Source of the DNA: Triticum aestivum
Taxonomy: Eukaryota > Streptophyta > Magnoliopsida > Poales > Poaceae
NCBI RefSeq assembly: GCF_018294505.1
Contig: NC_057800.1
Location: 477,772,530 to 477,836,529, forward strand
DNA length: 64,000 bases
Direction of reading: 5' to 3'
The notes below the pieces were generated by a model. It ran no database searches. It had not been told where the DNA came from and saw nothing but the letters and a program-made list of their open reading frames with translations. The position numbers and the translations under genes were made by a program. Of this stretch, positions 10,538 through 23,160 are shown piece by piece (the first letter of the stretch is position 1; the number at the start of each line of letters is the position of its first letter).

Positions 10538-12214
10538 TGTAGGATCTTGAAGTAGATGTGTCTAGAGGGGGGTGATTGGACACTTAATGCTAAAGTTGCA
10601 ATTTTTAAGCTTTTTCGGTTTAAGTGGAGTTTAGGCATAATTTCAACATTCACAATACATATCAAGCAAGCATGCAAAGAGTGTATAGGCAGCGGAAAAT
10701 AAAGCATGCAACTTGCAAGAATGTAAAGGGAAGGGTTTGGAGAATTCAAACGCAATTGGAGACACGGATGTTTTTCCCGTGGTTCGGATATGTGGTGCTA
10801 TCCTACATCCACGTTGATGGAGACTTCAACCCACGAAGGGTAACGGTCGCGCGAGTCCACGGAGGGCTCCACCCACGAAGGGTCCACGAAGTAGCAACCT
10901 TGTCTATCCCACCATGGCCATCGCCCACGAAGGACTTGCCTCACTAGCGGTAGATCTTCACGAAGTAGGCGATCTCCTTGCCCTTACAAACTCCTTGGTT
11001 CAACTCCACAATCTTGTCAGAGGCTCCCAAGTGACACCTAGCCAATCTAGGAGACACCACTCTCCAAGAAGTAACAAATGGTGTGTTGATGATGAACTCC
11101 TTGCTCTTGTGCTTCAAATGATAGTCTCCCCAACATCAACTCTCTCTCATAGGATTTGGATTTTGTGGAAAGAAGATTTGAGTGGAAAGCAACTTGGGGA
11201 AGGCTAGAGATCAAGATTCATATGGTAGGAATGGAATATCTTGGTCTCAACACATGAGTAGGTGGTTCTCTCTCAGAACATATGAGTTGGAATTGTGTAT
11301 GTGTTCTGATGGCTCTCTCCACGAATGAAGAGGAGGTGGAGGGGTATATATAGCCTCCACACAAAATCCAACCGTTACACATAGTTTTCCAATCTCGATG
11401 GGACCGAATCAACAAACTCGGTCGGACCGAAAAGGTAAACCTAGTGACCGTTAGAGATTTTCGGTGGGACTGACATGCAACTCGGTAGGACCGATATGGT
11501 TAGGGTTTGGGCATAACGTAATCTCGGTGAGACCGATTACACAAACTCGGTGAGACCGAGTTTGGTAATAAGCTAACCAGAGAGTTGGTCAGGTAAACTC
11601 GGTGGGACCGATTTGCTCTTTCGGTGAGACCGCAAAGTTACAAAAAGGAAACAGAGAATTTACACTGCAATCTCGGTGGGACCGATTCGCTCTTTCGGTG
11701 AGACCGAAAAGTTACAAAAAGGAAACAGATAATTTGCAATCCCATCTCGGTGAGACCGAGATACCTATCGGTAGAACCGAATTGCTAGGGTTTGGCAGTG
11801 GCTTATGACAAGTGAAACTCGGTGGCGCCGGATAGAAAGAATCGGTATGACCGACTTTGGCTTAGGGTTTAGGTCATTTGTGGAAGTGGGAAAGTAGCTG
11901 AGGATTTTGGAGCATATCATTAAGCACATGAAGCAAGAGGCTCATTAAGCAACACCTCATCCCTCCTTGATAGTATTGGCTTTTCCTATGGACTCAATGT
12001 GATCTTGGATCACTAAAATGTAAAATGAAGAGTCTTGAGCTTTAAGCTTTAGCCAATCCTTTGTCCTTAGCATCTTGAAGGAGTTTCCACAACCTTTAGT
12101 CCATGCCACTCCATTGTTGAACTTATCCGAAACATACTAGATAGAAACATTAGTCCAACAAGAGATATGTTGTCATCAATTACCAAAACCACCTAGGGAG
12201 CACTTGTGCTTTCA
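10538..12214 (-). repeat. Copia-2 5' LTR
   Basis: 1,677 bp, the same length as the left copy. The palindrome array lies at about 11395-11855. The TATA-like box is at 11342-11354 (minus). Confidence 0.96.
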
Positions 12215-13505
12215 ACACATATCTGCTTAAGTCATCTGTGAAGGTGAGAAAATAACGATATCCGCCACGAGCCTCAACATTCATCGGTCCACATACATCT
12301 ATATGTATGATTTCCAACAAATCTGTTGCTCTCTCCATAGTACCGGAGAACGGTGTTTTTTTCATCTTACCCATAAGGCATGGTTCGCAAGTACCAAGTG
12401 ATTCATAATCAAGTGGTTCCAAAAGCCCATCATTATGGAGTTTCTTCATGCGCTTTATACCGATATGACCTAAACGGCAGTGCCACAAATAAGTTGCACT
12501 ATCATTATCAACTTTGCATCTTTTGGTTTCAACACTATGAATATGTGTGTCACTACTATCGAGATTTAATAAGAATAGACCACTCTTTAAGGGTGCATGA
12601 CCATAAAAGATATTACTCATGTAAATAGAACAACCATTATTCTCAGATTTAAATGAATAATCGTCTCGCATCAAACAAGATCCAGATATAATGTTCATGC
12701 TTAACGCTGGCACCAAATAACAATTATTTAGGACTAATATTAATCCCGAAGGTAGATGTAGAGGTAGCATGCCGACTGCGATCACATCGACTTTGGAACC
12801 ATTTCCCACACGCATCGTCACCTCGTCCTTAGCCAATCTTCGCTTAATCCGTAGTCCCTGTTTCGAGTTGCAAATATTAGCAACAGAACCAGTATCAAAT
12901 ACCCAGGTGCTACTGCGAGCATTAGTAAGGTACACATCAATAACATGTATATCACATATACCTTTGTTCACCTTGCCATCCTTCTTATCCGCCAAATACT
13001 TGAGGCAGTTCCGCTTCCAGTGACCAGTCTGCTTGCAGTAGAAGCACTCAGTTTCAGGCTTAGGTCCAGGTTTGGGTTTCTTCTCTTGAGCAGCAACTTG
13101 CTTGCTATTCTTTTTGAAGTTCCCCTTCTTCTTCCCTTTGCCCTTTTTCTTGAAACTAGTGGTCTTGTTGACCATCAACACTTGATGCTCCTTCTTGATT
13201 TCTACTTCCGCAACTTTTAGCATTGCGAAGAGCTCGGGAATAGTCTTATTCATCCCTTGCATATTATAGTTCATCACGAAGCTCTTGTAGCTTGGTGGCA
13301 GTGATTGGAGAATTCTGTCAATGACGCAATCATTTGGAAGATTAACTCCCAATTGAATCAAGTGATTATTATACCCAGACATTTTGAGTATATGCTCACT
13401 GACAGAACTGTTCTCCTCCATCTTACAGTTATAGAACTTATTGGAGACTTCATATCTCTCAATCCGGGCATTTGCTTGAAATATTAACTTTAACTCCTGG
13501 AACAT
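12215..13505 (-). pseudogene. Copia-1 gag C-terminus, protease and integrase N-terminus
   Basis: The reading frame contains, in order, a gag helix region (SVSEHILKMSGYNNHL, LPPSYKSFV), a Lys-rich stretch, the zinc knuckle CFYCKQTGHWKRNC, protease with VFDTGS, the GAG-pre-integrase block LWHCRLGHIGIKRM, and the start of the integrase core (HIDVCGPM, FTDDLSRY). The last residues of the frame are read from Copia-2 LTR sequence. The missing half lies at 2203-3010. The upstream gag start (13801) is out of frame by one base. Confidence 0.9.
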
Positions 13506-13801
13506 CTCAATGCTCCATGACGTTCAAAACGTCGTTGAAGTCCCGATTCTAAGCCGTAAAGCATGGCACACTGAACTATCGAGTAGTCATCAGCTTTGCT
13601 CTGCCAGACGTTCATAACATCTGGTGTTGCTCCAGCAGCAGGCCTGGCACCCAGCGGTGCTTCCAGGACGTAATTCTTTTGTGCAGCAATGAGGATAATC
13701 CTCAAGTTACGGACCCAGTCCGTGTAATTGCTACCATCATCTTTTGACTTTGCTTTCTCAAGGAACGCATTAAAATTCAAAGGAACAACAACACGGGCCA
13801 T
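13490..13801 (-). pseudogene. Copia-1 gag N-terminus
   Basis: Starts MARVVVPLNFNAFLEKAK; YTDWVRNLRIIL is the UBN2-like gag start. After FERHGA the frame shifts: one T appears missing in the run before the GAGATGTTCCAGGAG segment, so the frame ends in unrelated residues while the true continuation is the 13505 frame. Gag would form the virus-like particle. The leader to the primer site is about 1.2 kb. Confidence 0.82.
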
Positions 13802-15034
13802 CTATCTACAATCAAACATGAATAAGCAAGATACTATCAGGTACTAAGTTCATGATAAATTTAGGTTCAATTAATGATATTACTTAAAGAACTCCCACTT
13901 AGATAGACATCCCTCTAATCCTCTAAGTGATTACGTGATCCAAATCAACTAAACCATGTCCGATCATCACGTGAGATGGAGTAGTTTCATTGGTGAACAT
14001 CGCTATGTTGATCATATCTACTATATGGTTCACGCTCGACCTTTCGGTCTCCGTGTTCCGAGGCCATATCTGTATATGCTTGGCTCGTCAAGTATAACCT
14101 GAGTATTCCGCGTGTGCAACTGTTTTGCACCCGTTGTATTTGAACGTAGAGCCTATCACACCCGTTCATCACGTGGTGTCTTAGCACGAAGAACTTTTGC
14201 AATGGTGCATACTCAGGGAGAACACTTCTTGATAATTAGTGAGAGATCATCTTATAATGCTACTGTCAATTAAAGCAAGATAAGATGCATAAAAGATAAA
14301 CATCACATGAAATCAATATAAGTGATATGATATGGCCATCATCATCTTGTGCTTGTGATCTCCATCTTCGAAGCACCATCGTGATCACCATCGTCACCGG
14401 CGCGACACCTTGATCTCCATCGTAGCATCATTGTCGTCTCGCCAATCTTATGCTTCCACGACTATCACTACCGCTTAGTGATAAAGTAAAGCATTACAGC
14501 GCGATTGCATTGCATACAATAAAGCGACAACCATATGGCTCCTGCCAGTTGCCGATAACTCGGTTACAAAACATGATCATCTCATACAATAAAATTTAGC
14601 ATCATGTCTTGACCATATCACATCACAACATGCCCTGCAAAAACAAGTTAGACGTCCTCTACTTTGTTGTTGCATTTTTTACGTGGCTGCTACGGGCTTA
14701 AGCAAGAACCAATCTTACCTACGCATCAAAACCATAACGATAGTTTGTCAAGTTGGTGCTGTTTTAACCTTCGCAAGGACCGGGCGTAGCCACACTCGGT
14801 TCAACTAAAGTTGGAGAAACTGTCACCCGCTAGCCACCTTTGTGCAAAGCACGTCGGGAGAACCGGTCTCGCGTAAGCGTACGCGTAATGTCGGTCCAGG
14901 CCGCTTCGTCCAACAATACCGCCGAACCAAAGTATGATATGCTGGTAAGCAGTATGACTTATATCGCCCACAACTCACTTGTGTTCTACTCGTGCATATA
15001 ACATCAACATATAAAACCTAGGCTCGGATGCCAC
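13802..15034 (-). other. Copia-1 untranslated leader with primer binding site
   Basis: About 1.2 kb without a coding frame, typical of Angela/BARE leaders. The bases ggctcggatgcca at 15021-15033 read TGGCATCCGAGCC on the minus strand, a slightly diverged iMet primer site next to the right LTR. Confidence 0.8.
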
Positions 15035-16760
15035 TGTTGGGTTTCATAGTAATTTCAAAAAAATTCCTACGCACACGCAAGATCGTGGTGATGCATAGCA
15101 ACGAGAGGGGAGAGTGTGATCTACGTACCCTTGTAGATCGACAACGGAAGCGTTAGCACAACGTGGTTGATGTAGTCATACGTCTTCACGGCCCGACCGA
15201 TCAAGCACTGAAACTACGACACCTCCGAGTTCTAGCACACGTTCAGCTCGATGACGATCCCCGGACTCCGATCCAGCAAAGTGTCGGGGAAGAGTTCCGT
15301 CAGCACGACGGCGTGGTGACGATCTTGACGTACTACCGTCGCAGGGCTTCGCCTAAGCACCGCTACAATATTATCGAGGACTATGGTGGAAGGGGGCACC
15401 GCACACGGCTAAGAATATGATCACGTGGATCAACTTGTGTGTCTAGGGGTGCCCCCTGCCTCCGTATATAAAGGATCAAAGGGGGGGTGCGGCCGGCCAG
15501 GGAGGGCGCGCCAGGAGGAGTCCTACTCCCGAACCCCTTTCCTAGTTGGAATAGGATTCGGGAGGGGGGAAAGAGGAGAGAGAGAAGGAAGGGGGGTGCT
15601 GGCCCCCTCTCCTTGTCCTATTCAGACTAGGGGGGGGAGGGGCGCGCGGCCCAGCCCTGGCCACCTCTCCTCTCTTCCACTAAAGCCCACTAAGGCCCAT
15701 ATACCTCCCGGGGGGTTCCGGTAACCTCCCGGTACTCCGGTAAAATCCCGATTTCACCCGGAACACTTCCGATATCCAAATATAGGCTTCCAGTATATCA
15801 ATCTTTATGTCTGGACCATTTCGAGACTCCTCGTCATGTCCGTGATCACATCCGGGACTCCGAACAAACTTCGGTACATCAAAACTCATAAACTCATAAT
15901 ATAACTGTCATCGAAACCTTAAGCGTGCGGACCCTACGGGTTCGAGAACAATGTAGACATGACCGAGACACGTCTCCGGTCAATAACCAATAGCGGAACC
16001 TGGATGCTCATATTGTCTCCTACATATTCTACGAAGATCTTTTATCGGTCAGACCGCATAACAACATACGTTGTTCCCTTTGTCATCGGTATGTTACTTG
16101 CCCGAGATTCGATCGTCGGTATCTCAATACCTAGTTCAATCTCGTTACCAGCAAGTCTCTTTACTCGTTCCGTAATACATCATCTCACAACTAACTCATT
16201 AGTTGCAATGCTTGGGAGGCTTATGTGATGCGCATTACCGAGAGGGCCCAGAGATACCTCTCCGACAATCGGAGTGACAAATCCTAATCTCGAAATACGC
16301 CAACCCAACATCTACCTTTGGAGACACCTGTAGAGCACCTTTATAATCACCCAGTTACGTTGTGACATTTGGTAGCACACAAAGTGTTCCTCCGGCAGAC
16401 GGGAGTTGCATAATCTCATAGTCATAGGAACATGTATAAGTCATGAAGAAAGCAATAGCAACATACTAAACGATCGGGTGCTAAGCTAATGGAATGGGTC
16501 ATGTCAATCAGATCATTCACCTAATGATGTGATCCCATTAATCAAACAACAACTCTTTGTTCATGGTTAGGAAACATAACCATCTTTGATTAACGAGCTA
16601 GTCTAGTAGAGGCATACTAGTGACACTCTATTTGTCTATGTATTCACACATGTATTATGTTTTCGGTTAATACAATTCTAGCATGAATAATAAACATTTA
16701 TCATGATATAAGGAAATAAATAACAACTTTATTATTGCTTCTAGGGCATATTTCCTTTCA
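15035..16760 (-). repeat. Copia-1 5' LTR, full length
   Basis: 1,726 bp from tgttgggtttc to ttcctttca. It has a GC-rich, G/C-run segment at about 15480-15720 and a TATA-like tatataaag near 15463. The matching TSD on the left is outside the window, so gaaag at 16761-16765 cannot be verified. Confidence 0.93.
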
Positions 16761-17252
16761 GAAAGGAGGAATAAGAGTGGAAGACGGGGAAGAAAGTGCA
16801 TTAAATCTCAATTCTACTACTACTACTAGGATATACCGTCCTTCGGAGTGTAAATAGTTACACCGATGACACATGTGTCTACCACAAGAGGGCCCATATG
16901 TCAGTTAATGGAGGACAGAAGAGTGCTCTACTGGCAAACATGATGGCAGTACTGGGTAAGGCTGATTTAGTAACACCAACACGCTGATTCAACTTATTAA
17001 TTAAGTGTCCCATCTGCTGCAGCGTGTATTGTCACTTCACTGCGAAGACTAGTTGAATAGTTCTCTCTGACCGAGATGGAGAATAATGGATCGTGAAGAC
17101 TTCCTTTCTACATTATCCCTATGCCTCTATGCTCACTTCCCTCATTTTGCGCTATACGTAGTCGCTTGTTGAAATCTCTAGAAAGACAAATACTCCGTAT
17201 TTGGGAACAGAGGGAGGATTTTACTCCGTATTTGGGAACAGATGGAGTATCA
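16761..17252. other. Low-copy host spacer with MITE-end repeat
   Basis: No gene found. At 17191-17250 a unit beginning tactccgtatttgggaacag occurs twice in tandem (about 31 bp each). GGGAACAGAGGGAG resembles a Stowaway MITE terminus, so this may be a MITE scar. The final tatca (17248-17252) is the left TSD of Gypsy-1. Confidence 0.6.
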
Positions 17253-17499
17253 TGATGTCTACTACACAACCTTCTTCTTGTAGATGTTGTTGGGCCTCCA
17301 AGTGCAGAGGTTTGTAGGACAGTGGCAAATTTCCCTCAAGTGGATGACCTAAGGCTTATCAATCCGTAGGAGGCATAGGATGAAGATGGTCACTCTCAAG
17401 CAACCCTGCAACCAAATAACAAAGAGTCTCTTGTGTCCCCAACACACCCAATACAATGTTAAATTGTATAGGTGCACTAGTTCGGCGAAGAGATGGTGA

Positions 17500-19219
17500 T
17501 GTTGGGGAATGCAGCATAAATTCAAATTTTTCCTACGTGTCACCAAGATCTATCTATGGAGTCATCTAGCAATGAGGGAGGAGTGGATCTACATACCCTT
17601 GTAGATCGCCGCGGAAGCGTTCAAGAGAACGGGGTTGATGGAGTCGTACTCGTCGTGATCCAAATCACCGATGATCCTAGCGCCGAACGGACGGCACCTC
17701 CGCGTTCAACACACGTACGGAGCAGCGACGTCTCCTCCTTCTTGATCCAGCAAGGGGGGAGGAGAGATTGATGGAGATCTAGCAGCACGACGGCGTGGTG
17801 GAAGTAGCGGGATTCCAACAGGGCTTCGCCAAGCGCTGCGGGAGGAGGGAGATGTGCCATGGGAGGGAGAGGGAGGCGCCAGGGCTTAGGTTAGATTTAC
17901 CTCCCTTTCCCCCCACTATATATAGGGCCAAGAGAGAGGGGGGGCACAGCCTTGGCCCTTCCTCCAAGGAAGGGTGCGGCCAAGGGAGGAGTCCCTCCTC
18001 CCCAAGGCACCTCGGAGGTGCCTTCCCCTTTTAGGACTCTTCCTTTCTCTCTTCTCTTGGCGCATGGGCCTCTTGGGGCTGGTGCCCTTGGCCCATATAG
18101 GCCAAGGCGCACCCCCTACAGCCCATGTGGCCCCCGGGGCAGGTGGCCCCACCCGGTGGACCCCCGGGACCCTTCCGGTGGTCCCGGTACAATACCGGTG
18201 ACCCCGAAACTTGTCCCGATGGCCGAAATAGCACTTCCTATATATAATTCTTTACCTCCGGACCATTTCGGAACTCCTCGTGATGTCCGGGATCTCATCT
18301 GGGACTCCGAACAACTTTCGGGTTACCGCATACTAATATCTCTATAACCCTAGCGTCACCGAACCTTAAGTGTGTATACCCTACGGGTTCAGGAGACATG
18401 CAGACATGACCGAGATGACTCTCCGGTCAATAACCAACAGCGGGATCTGGATACCCATGTTGGCTCCCACATGTTCCACGATGATCTCATCGGATGAACC
18501 ACGATGTCGAGGATTCGATCAATCCCGTATTCAATTCCCTTTGTCTAGCGGTACGATACTTGCCCGAGATTCGATCGTCGGTATCCCGATACCTTGTTCA
18601 ATCTCGTTACCGGCAAGTCTCTTTTACTCGTTCCATAACACATCATCCCGTGATCAACTCCTTGATCACATTGTGCACATTATGATGATGTCCTATCGAG
18701 TGGGCCCAGAGATACCTCTCCGTTTACACGGAGTGACAAATCCCAGTCTCGATTCGTGCCAACCCAACAGACACTTTCGGAGATACCCGTAGTGCACCTT
18801 TATAGTCACCCAGTTACGTTGTGACGTTTGGTACACCCAAAGCACTCCTACGGTATCCGGGAGTTGCACAATCTCATGGTCTAAGGAAATGATACTTGAC
18901 ATTAGAAAAGCTTTAGCATACGAACTACATGATCTTGTGCTATGCTTAGGATTGGGTCTTGTCCATCACATCATTCTCCTAATGATGTGATCCCGTTATC
19001 AATGACATCCAATGTCCCTGGTCAGGAAACCGTAACCATCTATTAATCAACGAGCTAGTCAACTAGAGGCTTACTAGGGACATGGTGTTGTCTATGTATC
19101 CACACATGTATCTGAGTTTCCTATCAATACAATTATAGCATGGATAATAAACGATTATCATGAACAAGGAAATATAATAATAATCAATTTATTATTGCCT
19201 CTAGGGCATATTTCCAACA
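17500..19219 (-). repeat. Angela-2 3' LTR
   Basis: Runs from tgttggggaatg to atttccaaca. TATA-like ctatatatag at 17916-17925, the same box as 24834-24843. It retains a segment (about 18378-18418) that is deleted in the right LTR. Confidence 0.94.
17916..17925 (-). promoter_or_regulatory. Angela LTR TATA-like box
   Basis: ctatatatag is self-complementary; the transcription direction is taken from the element. The copy in the right LTR is at 24834-24843. Confidence 0.6.
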
Positions 19220-19619
19220 GTCTCCCACTTGCACTAGAGTCAATAATCTAGTTCACATCGATATGTGATTAACACTCAAGGTCACATCCCCATGTGACTA
19301 ACACCCAAAGAGTTTACTAGAGTCAATAATCTAGTTCACATTTACCATGTGATTAACACTCGATGAGTTCTGGGTTTGATCATGTTATGCTTGTGAGAGA
19401 GGTTATTGTCAACGGGTCTGAACCTTTCAGATCCATGTGTGCTTTACAAATCTCTATGTCATCTCCTAGATGCAGCTACCACGCTCTATTTGGAGCTATT
19501 CCAAATAACTGTTCTACTTGGAGCTATCCTAAATTGTTGCTCCATTATACGTATCCGGTATCTCTACTCAGAGCTATCCGGATAGGTGTCAAGCTTGCAT
19601 CGACGTAACCCTTTACGAT
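19220..19619 (-). repeat. Angela-2 PPT region with internal tandem duplication
   Basis: The polypurine tract (gtctcccacttg, 19220-19231) is followed by actagagtcaataatctagt, which recurs about 87 bp later near 19317 together with its downstream atgtgattaacactc. This duplication is absent from Copia-1 (588-620). Confidence 0.75.
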
Positions 19620-21530
19620 GAACTCTTTTAACACCTCCATAATCGAGAAAATTCCTTAGTCCACTAGTTACTAAGGATTACTTTGACCGCTGTCTTGTGA
19701 TCCATTCTTCGATCACTCTTGTACCCCTTGACTGACTCATGGCAAGGCACATTTCAAGTGCGGTACATAGCATAGCATACTATAGGGCCTATGTCTTAAG
19801 CATAGGGGACGACCTTCGTCCTTTCTCTCTATTCTGCCGTGGTCGAGCTTTAAGTCTTAAGTTCATACCTTACAACTCAGGCAAGAACTCCTTCTTTGAC
19901 TGATCCATCTTGAACACTTTCAAGATCATGTCAAGGTATGTGCTCATTTGAAAGTACTATTAAGCATTTTGATCTATCCTTATAGATCATGATGCTTAAT
20001 GTTCAAGTAGCTTAATCCAGGCTTTCCATTGAAAAACACTTTCCGAATAACCCTATATGCTTTTCAGAAATTCTACGTCATTTCTGATCAACAATATGTC
20101 AACATATATTTATCAGAAATTCTATAGTGCTCCCACTCACTTCTTTGGAAATACAAGTTTCTCATAAACTTTGTATACACCCAAAATCTTTGATCATCTC
20201 ATCAAAGCATACATTCCAACTCCGAGATGCTTACTCCAGTCCTTAGAAGTATTTCTGGAGCTTTGCATACTTATTAGCATCTTTCAGGATTGAAAAAACC
20301 TTCCGGTTTGTATCACATACAACCTTTCCTCAAAAAAAACATCGAGGAAACAATGTTTTGACATCCTATCTGCAAGAATTCATAAATAATGCAGTAATCG
20401 CTAATATAATTCCAACAGACTCTTAGCATCGCTACAAGTGAGAAAGTCTCATCGTAGTCAACTCCTTGAACTTGTTGGAAAACATCTTAACGACAAGTCG
20501 AACTTTCTTAATGGTGACATTTACCATCATTGTCCGTCTTCCTTTTAAAATCCATCTGCACTTAACAGCCTTACGACCATCGAGCTGTTCTGCCAAAGTC
20601 TACACTTTGTTTTCATACATGGATCCTCTCTCGGATTTTATGGCCTCGAGCCATTTATCGGAATCCGGGCCCACCATCGCTTCTCCATAGCTCGTAGGTT
20701 CATTGTTGTCTAGCAACATGACTTCCAAGACAGGATTACGTACCACTCTGAAGTAGTATGCATCCTTGTCATCCACGAGGTTTGGTAGTGACTTGATCTG
20801 AAGTTTCATGATCACTATCATAAGCTTCCACTTCAATTGGTGTAGGTGCCACAGGAACAACTCCTGTGCTCTGCCACACACTAGTTGAAGAGACGGTTCA
20901 ATAACCTCATCAAGTCTCCACCATCCTCCCACTCAATTCTTTCGAGAGAAACTTTTCCTCGTGAAAGGACCCGATTCTAGAAACAATCCCTTATTGCTTT
21001 CGGATCTGAGACAGGAGGTATACCCAACTGTTTTGGGTGTCCTATGAAGATGCATTTATCCGCTTTGGGTTCGAGCTTATCAGCCTGAAACTTTTTCACA
21101 TAAGCGTCGCAGCCCCAAACTTTTAAGAAATGACAGCTTAGGTTTCTCTAAACCATAGTTCATACGGTGTCATCTCATCGGAATTACGTGGTGCCCTATT
21201 TAAAGTGAATGTGGTTGTCTCTAATGCCCAACCCATAAACTACCGTGGTAATTCGATAAGAGACATCATGGTATGCATCATATCAAATAGGGTGCAGTTA
21301 TGATGTTCGGACACACCATCACACTATGGTGTTCCAGGCTGTATTAGTTGTGAAACAATTTCCACAATGTCTTAATTCTGTGCCAAACTCGTAATTCAGA
21401 TATTCATCTCTACGATCATATCATAGATATTTTATCCTCTTGTCACGACGATCTTTCAACTTCACCCTGAAATTACTTGAACCTTTCAATAATTCAGACT
21501 CGTGATTCATCAAGTAAATATACTCAACAT
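19620..21530 (-). pseudogene. Angela-2 RNase H/RT/integrase relic
   Basis: Collinear with Copia-1 607-3010 but broken by many one- to few-base indels. The longest readable piece (20600-20932) includes NPVLEVMLLD, EPTSYGEAM and KWLEAIKSE, the segment preceding RT. RT catalytic motifs are not in a continuous frame. Even the integrase end near 21250-21440 is only recognisable at DNA level. Confidence 0.82.
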
Positions 21531-22330
21531 CTACTCAAATCATCTGTGAAGTAAGAACATAACGATATCCACTACATGCCTCAGCACTCATTGGACTGCA
21601 CACATCAAAATGTATTTCTTCCAACAAGTTGCTTTCTAGTTCCATTTTACTGAAAACGAGGCTTTCAGTCATCTTGCCCATGTGGTATGATTTGCATGTC
21701 TCAAGTGATTCAAAATCAAGTGAGTCCAAACGGTCCATTTGCATGGAGTTTCTTCATGCATATGCACCAACAGACATGGTTCGCATGTCTCAAACCTTTC
21801 AAAAATGAGTGAGTCCAAAGATCCATCAACATGGAGCTTCTTCATGCGTTTTATACCGATATGACTTACGTGGCAGTGCCACAAGTAGGTGGTACTATCA
21901 TCACCATCTTATATCTTTTTGGCATGAACATGTGTATCACTATGATCGAGATTCAATGAACCATTCATTTTAGGTGCAAGACCATTGAAGGTATTATTCA
22001 AATAAACAGAGCAACCATTATTCTCCTTAAATGAATAACCGTATCGCGATAGACATAACCCAATCATGTCTATGCTCAACGCAAACACCAAATAACAATT
22101 ATTTAGGTTTTAATACCAATCTCGATGGTAGAGGGAGCATGCGATGCTTGATCATATCAACATTGGAAACACTTCCAACACATATCGTCAGCTCACCTTT
22201 AGCTAGTCTCCATTTATTCCGTAGCTTTTATTTCGAGTTACTAACACTTAGCAACCGAACCGGTATCTAATACCCTGGTGCTACTAGGAGTACTAGTAAA
22301 GTACACATCAACTCAATGTATATCCAATAT
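21531..22330 (-). pseudogene. Angela-2 integrase/protease relic with local duplication
   Basis: Readable fragments: HIGIKRMKKLH (GAG-pre-integrase) near 21830-21870 and KENNGCSVYLNN near 22000. A segment of about 100 bp encoding the KKLH..LDSL..FE..ETC block is present twice in tandem (about 21660-21760 and 21765-21855), diverged. No usable protease frame remains. Confidence 0.75.
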
Positions 22331-23160
22331 ACTTCTATCGACCTTGCCAGCCTTCTCATCTACCAAGTATCTAGGGTAATTCTGCTCCAGTGGCTGTTCC
22401 CCTTATTACAGAAGCACTTAGTCTCGGGTTTGGGTTCAACCTTGGGTTTCTTCACTAGAGCAGCAGCTGAATTGTCGTTTCATGAAGTATCCCTTCGTGC
22501 CCTCGCCCTTCTTGAAACTAGTGGTTTCACCAACCATCAACAATTGATGCTCCTTCTTGATTTCTACTTTCGCGGTGTCAAACATTGCGAATATCTCAAG
22601 GATCATCATATATGTCCCTGATATATCATAGTTCATCACAAAGCTCTAGCAGCTTGGTGGTAATGACTTCGGAGAACCATCACTATTTCATCTGGAAGAT
22701 CAACTCCCACTCGATTCAAGCGATTGTTGTACTCAGACAATCTGAGCACAAGCACAACAATTGAGCTTTTCTCCTTAGTTTGTAGGCTAAGAAAATCATC
22801 GGAGGTCTTATACCTCTTGACGTGGGCACGAGCCTGAAATCCCAATTTCAGCCCTCGAAACATCTCATATGTTTCGCGATGTTTCAAAACATCTTCGGTG
22901 CCTCAACTCTAAACCGTTTAACTGAACTATCACGTAGTTATCAAAATGTGTATGTCAGATGTTCGCAACATCCACAGACAACGTTCGAGGTTCAGCACAC
23001 TGAGCGGTGCATTAAGGACATAAGCCTTCTATGAAGCAATGAGGACAATCCTCAGTTTACGGACCTAGTCCGCATAATTGTTACTATCAACTTTCAACTA
23101 AATTTTCTCTAGGAACATATCTAAACAGTAGAACTGAAGCGCGAGCTACGACATAATTTG
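22331..23160 (-). pseudogene. Angela-2 gag relic
   Basis: Fragments include MFRGLKLGFQARAHVKRYKTSDDF (minus, about 22795-22865) and KVEIKKEHQLLMV (about 22540-22580), the counterparts of Copia-1 MFQELKLIFQAN and EIKKEHQVLMV. The zinc knuckle is not recoverable by eye. Confidence 0.78.

Larger units (their letters stand above)
3011..12214 (-). mobile_element. Copia-2: complete Maximus-like (SIRE-lineage) Copia retrotransposon
   Basis: It has two LTRs of 1,677 bp each (3011-4687 and 10538-12214), TG...CA ends, and a perfect 5-bp TSD acaca (3006-3010 and 12215-12219). The primer site and polypurine tract both give minus orientation. The LTRs differ at roughly 25 positions (about 1.5%) by eye. 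The interior carries a short gag, protease, integrase, RT and RNase H in one reading frame with four nonsense codons. The PPT-side spacer of about 1.9 kb, where the SIRE lineage often carries an env-like gene, holds no ORF. The lineage call rests on the LTR, the integrase/RT sequence and the spacer shared with Copia-3. Confidence 0.95.
1..16760 (-). mobile_element. Copia-1: Angela/BARE-like Copia LTR retrotransposon, left end outside window
   Basis: The element has a partial left (3') LTR, a polypurine tract, pol and gag remnants on the minus strand, a tRNA-iMet-type primer site and a right (5') LTR. Gene order from right to left is gag, protease, integrase, RT, RNase H, which is Copia order. 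The interior is split by Copia-2 at 3011-12214, flanked by acaca on both sides. The left LTR copy aligns with 16187-16760 at about 98% by eye, so insertion was fairly recent. Frameshifts and stops make it non-functional. The name Angela/WIS/BARE is from memory of the LTR sequence; the superfamily assignment is secure. Confidence 0.93.

Noticed and set aside
17779..18347. Several overlapping Gly/Pro-rich ORFs on both strands (also at 24697-25274 and 33118-33565)
   Set aside because: They all lie in the GC-rich Angela LTR segment, occur on both strands and repeat with each LTR copy. They are shadows.
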